Positions 5,792 to 8,009 of a stretch of 8,009 nt of DNA are shown here, in pieces. Below the pieces are notes generated by a model, which made no database searches, was not told where the DNA came from, and was given only the letters and a program-made list of their open reading frames with translations. How positions within the stretch are numbered: position 1 is the stretch's first letter; the number at the start of each line of letters is the position of its first letter. The translations under genes were made by a program, and so were the position numbers. Source of the stretch: Lachnospiraceae bacterium (GTDB taxonomy: Bacteria > Bacillota > Clostridia > Lachnospirales > Lachnospiraceae); the NCBI GenBank assembly GCA_900764225.1, contig CAAFNG010000445.1:1-8009 (forward strand). The letters run 5' to 3'.

Positions 5792-6637
5792 TCATTTTCC
5801 ACGAACATCCAGATATCCGGCCTGGCGCATGACACGAACCGTTTTCGCAAAATGACGGACATTTCCCATACAGGGATCTTCAGCCCCGCTGATAAAAAGA
5901 ACCGGCATCTTCGGCTTTGTACAATTCCAATGTTTTACATCGTAAGCCCTCTTCATCAGGTCAAAAAGTGCCAGGTACGCATCGTCACTAAATGTAAATC
6001 CGCAGTATTCCGAATCGGAATAGTCCTGTACCACCTGCGGATCCGAGCAGATCCATGAAAAACGGTTCTTCTCCTTTTTAAACCGGAACGCATATCCTCC
6101 AAATGACATCGTCTCGATCAGACCTGCACTGTGCTTCGGTCCAAAAACAGCTTTCTCAGCCTTCGCAAGTGCCACTCCCACCGGACGCAGCGCATTATAG
6201 CTTGGTGAGCCACAGATGATCAGCATATCCATGCAGCTGTCATGATGCGCCGCATAGGCACGGACTGCCAGTGATCCCATACTGTGCCCGAACAGAATCA
6301 GCGGCAGCTCCGGAAAATGATCCCGGATCAGGCAATTCACCGTATGAATATCCTGAAGCATGGCATCTGCTCCCCCGCCATACATATATCCCAGGTCTTC
6401 CTTGCTCCGGACACTTTTTCCATGGCCACGGTGATCGTGGATCACACTTACATATTTCCGTTCTGCCATGTACTCCATGAACGGAATGTATCGCTCTTTA
6501 TACTCGCTCATTCCATGTACAATCTGAATGATCCCACGGTATTTCTCGTCTCGTCCCAGCTCCGGCACCACTGCCAGGCAGGAAATCTCCAGTCCGTCTG
6601 CCTTCGACGGAAATGAATACTGAATCGTCCTTGACAT
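5792..6637 (-). CDS. Alpha/beta hydrolase (monoacylglycerol lipase/lysophospholipase-like), interrupted before its catalytic His
   Basis: Predicted cytoplasmic serine hydrolase of the Hydrolase_4/PldB-like group acting on lipid or other esters; the substrate cannot be told from sequence. The 281 residues before the stop contain the oxyanion-region HGMSEYKERY (41-50), the HDHRGHGKS strand-turn (67-75), the nucleophile elbow FGHSMGS (S119), a lid region (about 145-240) and the acid residue in VLFISGAEDP (D254). The frame is then cut by TGA at 5794-5792; the catalytic His lies in the continuation (previous entry). With the tail the protein would have 312 codons, a normal family length. Start: a GTG at 6646 also opens the frame, but it lies inside the Shine-Dalgarno sequence GAGGTGGAG, so the ATG at 6637 is chosen. 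As written the product lacks its triad His and should be inactive unless the UGA is read through. Confidence 0.85.
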   Translation of the reverse strand: MSRTIQYSFPSKADGLEISCLAVVPELGRDEKYRGIIQIVHGMSEYKERYIPFMEYMAERKYVSVIHDHRGHGKSVRSKEDLGYMYGGGADAMLQDIHTVNCLIRDHFPELPLILFGHSMGSLAVRAYAAHHDSCMDMLIICGSPSYNALRPVGVALAKAEKAVFGPKHSAGLIETMSFGGYAFRFKKEKNRFSWICSDPQVVQDYSDSEYCGFTFSDDAYLALFDLMKRAYDVKHWNCTKPKMPVLFISGAEDPCMGNVRHFAKTVRVMRQAGYLDVRGK

Positions 6638-6642
6638 ATACT

Positions 6643-6648
6643 CCACCT
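6643..6648 (-). promoter_or_regulatory. Ribosome binding site that decides the hydrolase start
   Basis: AGGTGG on the minus strand, five bases before the ATG at 6637. The alternative GTG start at 6646 is part of this same site, so it cannot be the initiation codon with this ribosome site. Confidence 0.7.
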
Positions 6649-6657
6649 CATCTTTCC

Positions 6658-6672
6658 CGTGTTATAAACACG
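6658..6672. promoter_or_regulatory. Operator-like perfect inverted repeat in the hydrolase leader
   Basis: CGTGTT-ATA-AACACG is a perfect 6+3+6 inverted repeat about 25 to 35 bases downstream of the predicted hydrolase transcription start and just before its ribosome site. A three-base loop is short for an RNA hairpin with no U-run, so a DNA-binding dimer site is more likely. No regulator is encoded nearby; it may be chance. Confidence 0.45.
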
Positions 6673-6701
6673 ACAAACATAACCTCTTTTTCGTATCTCA
6701 A

Positions 6702-6730
6702 AGTATATCATATCACAGGGGGTTTCTCAA
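6702..6730 (-). promoter_or_regulatory. Predicted sigma-A promoter of the hydrolase
   Basis: On the minus strand TTGAGA (6730-6725), 17 bp, TATACT (6707-6702); each hexamer matches five of six consensus bases. The start is near 6695, leaving a leader of about 58 nt. Its -35 box overlaps the -35 region of the divergent promoter. Confidence 0.65.
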
Positions 6731-6751
6731 ACAGTAAACCTATGTTATAAT
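6724..6751 (+). promoter_or_regulatory. Predicted promoter of the right-end membrane-anchored protein gene
   Basis: A perfect TATAAT (6746-6751) preceded by TG one base upstream forms an extended -10 box; a weak -35 match TTCTCA (6724-6729) lies 16 bp upstream. The start would be near 6758, leaving a leader of about 68 nt before the gene's AGGAGG ribosome site. Confidence 0.62.
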
Positions 6752-6825
6752 CTATAAGAACCCTGTCAGATATTCATGATCTGTCTTTGTTCAGAAACAG
6801 CTATTTTGCATTATAAGGAGGACTA

Positions 6826-7986
6826 ATGAATACAGATAATAATGATTTCTACGACGATGATCTTTCCAGGTCATTGATCTCCAATGATTTTGATGATGAT
6901 ACCCCTCGCAGAAGAAAAAAGAGCAAAAAACCTCTTGTGATCTGCCTGATCATTCTCATCATCGCAGCGGCAGCCGGCGCAACCGCCTGGTACTTAAATG
7001 CCCGCCACAAGCCTGTAGAAGCTACCGAGAAATTTCTCACAGGCATGCAGAACATGGATTTCACCACCATGGAGAATCTTCTCCAGAGCCACGACTTAAG
7101 TGCTCTTGATGATGCAGACATCCGCGATTCTGCCTACACAGATTTCTTCACCACCATCAACAAGAAGATGACCTACAAAATCACCAAAAACAAATTTGAT
7201 ATCCAAAACGGAACAGCGAAGGTTACGGTCCATCTGAAATACATCGACGGAACCAACATCTACGCAGCCACCATTCAGGAATACACCCGAAAGGTTGCAG
7301 TTGCCGCTTACGCCGGAAAAGAAATGACACAGGATGATATCCAGGAAATGCTCGCTTCTCTCCTTGCGGAAAATGCTTCCACAGCAGATGAGAAATACAG
7401 CGACATCGACATCACCTATCCGCTGATCAAGATCGGCAACAACTGGAAGATCGTTTCCCTAGACGATACAACTGTCAAAGTCATGTGTGCAAACTTCAAG
7501 AACGTAAAGGACGAGATTTCTTCCCAGCTGAATGACGAAAGCACAGACAGCAGCTCTGATGCATCAGCGGATTCCCAGACTGCTTCCGATGCAGATTCCA
7601 CACAGACCGGCGGATCTTCCATTGATATCACCACAGATAAATTCTCCGTCCGTTTCAAACAGTTTGCAGTATCCAATGACTACGGCGGAAACCCATGTCT
7701 GATGATTTATTACGATTACACAAACTCCGGCGATTCACAGTCCAGCGCTTTTGTTGATTTCACCTTGCAGGCTTCCCAGAACGGAGAATCTCTTGAGGGA
7801 ACTTATCCGGAAGCCAACGATACGGCTGTCGATAATTACATGACGACGATTGATCCCGGAAAGACAGTTACCGTATGTCAGGTATTCCTTCTTAAAGATA
7901 CCACAAGCGACGTAACACTCCAGGGAAAAGAAACTCTGAATGTCAGCGGCGGACAGACAACCTCACAAGTACTGAAGCTTCAGTAA
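6826..7986 (+). CDS. Membrane-anchored extracytoplasmic protein with DUF5067-like C-terminal domain
   Basis: Not an enzyme I recognise. The 386 residues begin with an acidic cytoplasmic stretch (1-27), a basic patch RRRKKSKK (28-35) and one membrane helix (about 36-56), giving an N-in, C-out topology without a cleavage site. Outside follows a domain at 62-220 starting KPVEATEKFLTGMQNMDFTTM, a pattern of DUF4878/NTF2-like extracytoplasmic domains (a helix, then a curved sheet ending in the NNWKIVSLDD strand). A Ser/Asp/Thr-rich linker (about 238-266) leads to a beta-rich domain (267-375) with MIYYDYTNSGDSQSSAF and ATVxPGKT-like features, resembling DUF5067/DUF4352 immunoglobulin-like domains of Firmicutes surface proteins. 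These family names are from memory. Strong ribosome site AGGAGG four bases before the ATG. Ends 23 bp before the window edge, so terminator and downstream gene are not visible. Role probably sensing or binding at the cell surface; not determinable. Confidence 0.85.
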   Translation: MNTDNNDFYDDDLSRSLISNDFDDDTPRRRKKSKKPLVICLIILIIAAAAGATAWYLNARHKPVEATEKFLTGMQNMDFTTMENLLQSHDLSALDDADIRDSAYTDFFTTINKKMTYKITKNKFDIQNGTAKVTVHLKYIDGTNIYAATIQEYTRKVAVAAYAGKEMTQDDIQEMLASLLAENASTADEKYSDIDITYPLIKIGNNWKIVSLDDTTVKVMCANFKNVKDEISSQLNDESTDSSSDASADSQTASDADSTQTGGSSIDITTDKFSVRFKQFAVSNDYGGNPCLMIYYDYTNSGDSQSSAFVDFTLQASQNGESLEGTYPEANDTAVDNYMTTIDPGKTVTVCQVFLLKDTTSDVTLQGKETLNVSGGQTTSQVLKLQ

Positions 7987-8009
7987 TACCGATATATCAG
8001 AGTTACTTC

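Noticed and set aside
5762..5794. Selenocysteine insertion at the hydrolase UGA
   Set aside because: The family is not known to use selenocysteine at this place, the neighbouring residue is normally hydrophobic, and no convincing bacterial SECIS hairpin with an apical G-U loop follows the codon. Kept only as a remote alternative to mutation.
5714..6058. Open frame on the + strand opposite the end of the hydrolase
   Set aside because: It overlaps the hydrolase frame, which has clear family motifs on the other strand, and has no ribosome site or protein-like composition.

Overview
The window looks like a chromosomal segment of a low-to-mid GC Gram-positive anaerobe, most likely a Clostridia member of the Lachnospiraceae type. 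The reasons are purine-rich Shine-Dalgarno sites on nearly every gene, sigma-A-like promoters, a Bacillus-type ThyA, and housekeeping genes interleaved with small membrane proteins of the kind common in gut Firmicutes. The family assignment is inference, made without any database search. I see no mobile element, CRISPR array, rRNA, tRNA or phage gene.

Layout from left to right. The first bases hold the start (7 codons) of a minus-strand gene that leaves the window. Divergent from it is ilvE (branched-chain aminotransferase, +), which ends in two consecutive hairpin terminators; the second is bidirectional. Converging on it is the thyA-folA operon (thymidylate synthase then dihydrofolate reductase, -), which couples dTMP synthesis to regeneration of tetrahydrofolate. 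Divergent from thyA is a VanZ-like membrane protein (+) whose promoter places transcription initiation almost on its start codon. A long bidirectional terminator separates it from a second minus-strand block: malQ (4-alpha-glucanotransferase) followed 23 nt later by a two-helix membrane protein of unknown function. Upstream of malQ, on the same strand and separated by malQ's own promoter, lies an alpha/beta hydrolase. Divergent from the hydrolase, with overlapping -35 regions, is a membrane-anchored extracytoplasmic protein (+) that fills the right end.

The most notable observation is in the alpha/beta hydrolase. An in-frame TGA sits six codons before the catalytic histidine, and the same frame continues past it with a perfectly normal family C-terminus (YPGMRHEILNE and about 20 more residues) to a second TGA. 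The gene is therefore a fresh nonsense pseudogene, a sequencing error, or a readthrough product. Other points worth a look are the likely leaderless vanZ transcript, a 14-bp direct repeat in the thyA leader, an operator-like perfect inverted repeat in the hydrolase leader, and a CxxC pair in IlvE. I found no convincing undescribed multi-gene system; most of the window is ordinary housekeeping DNA.
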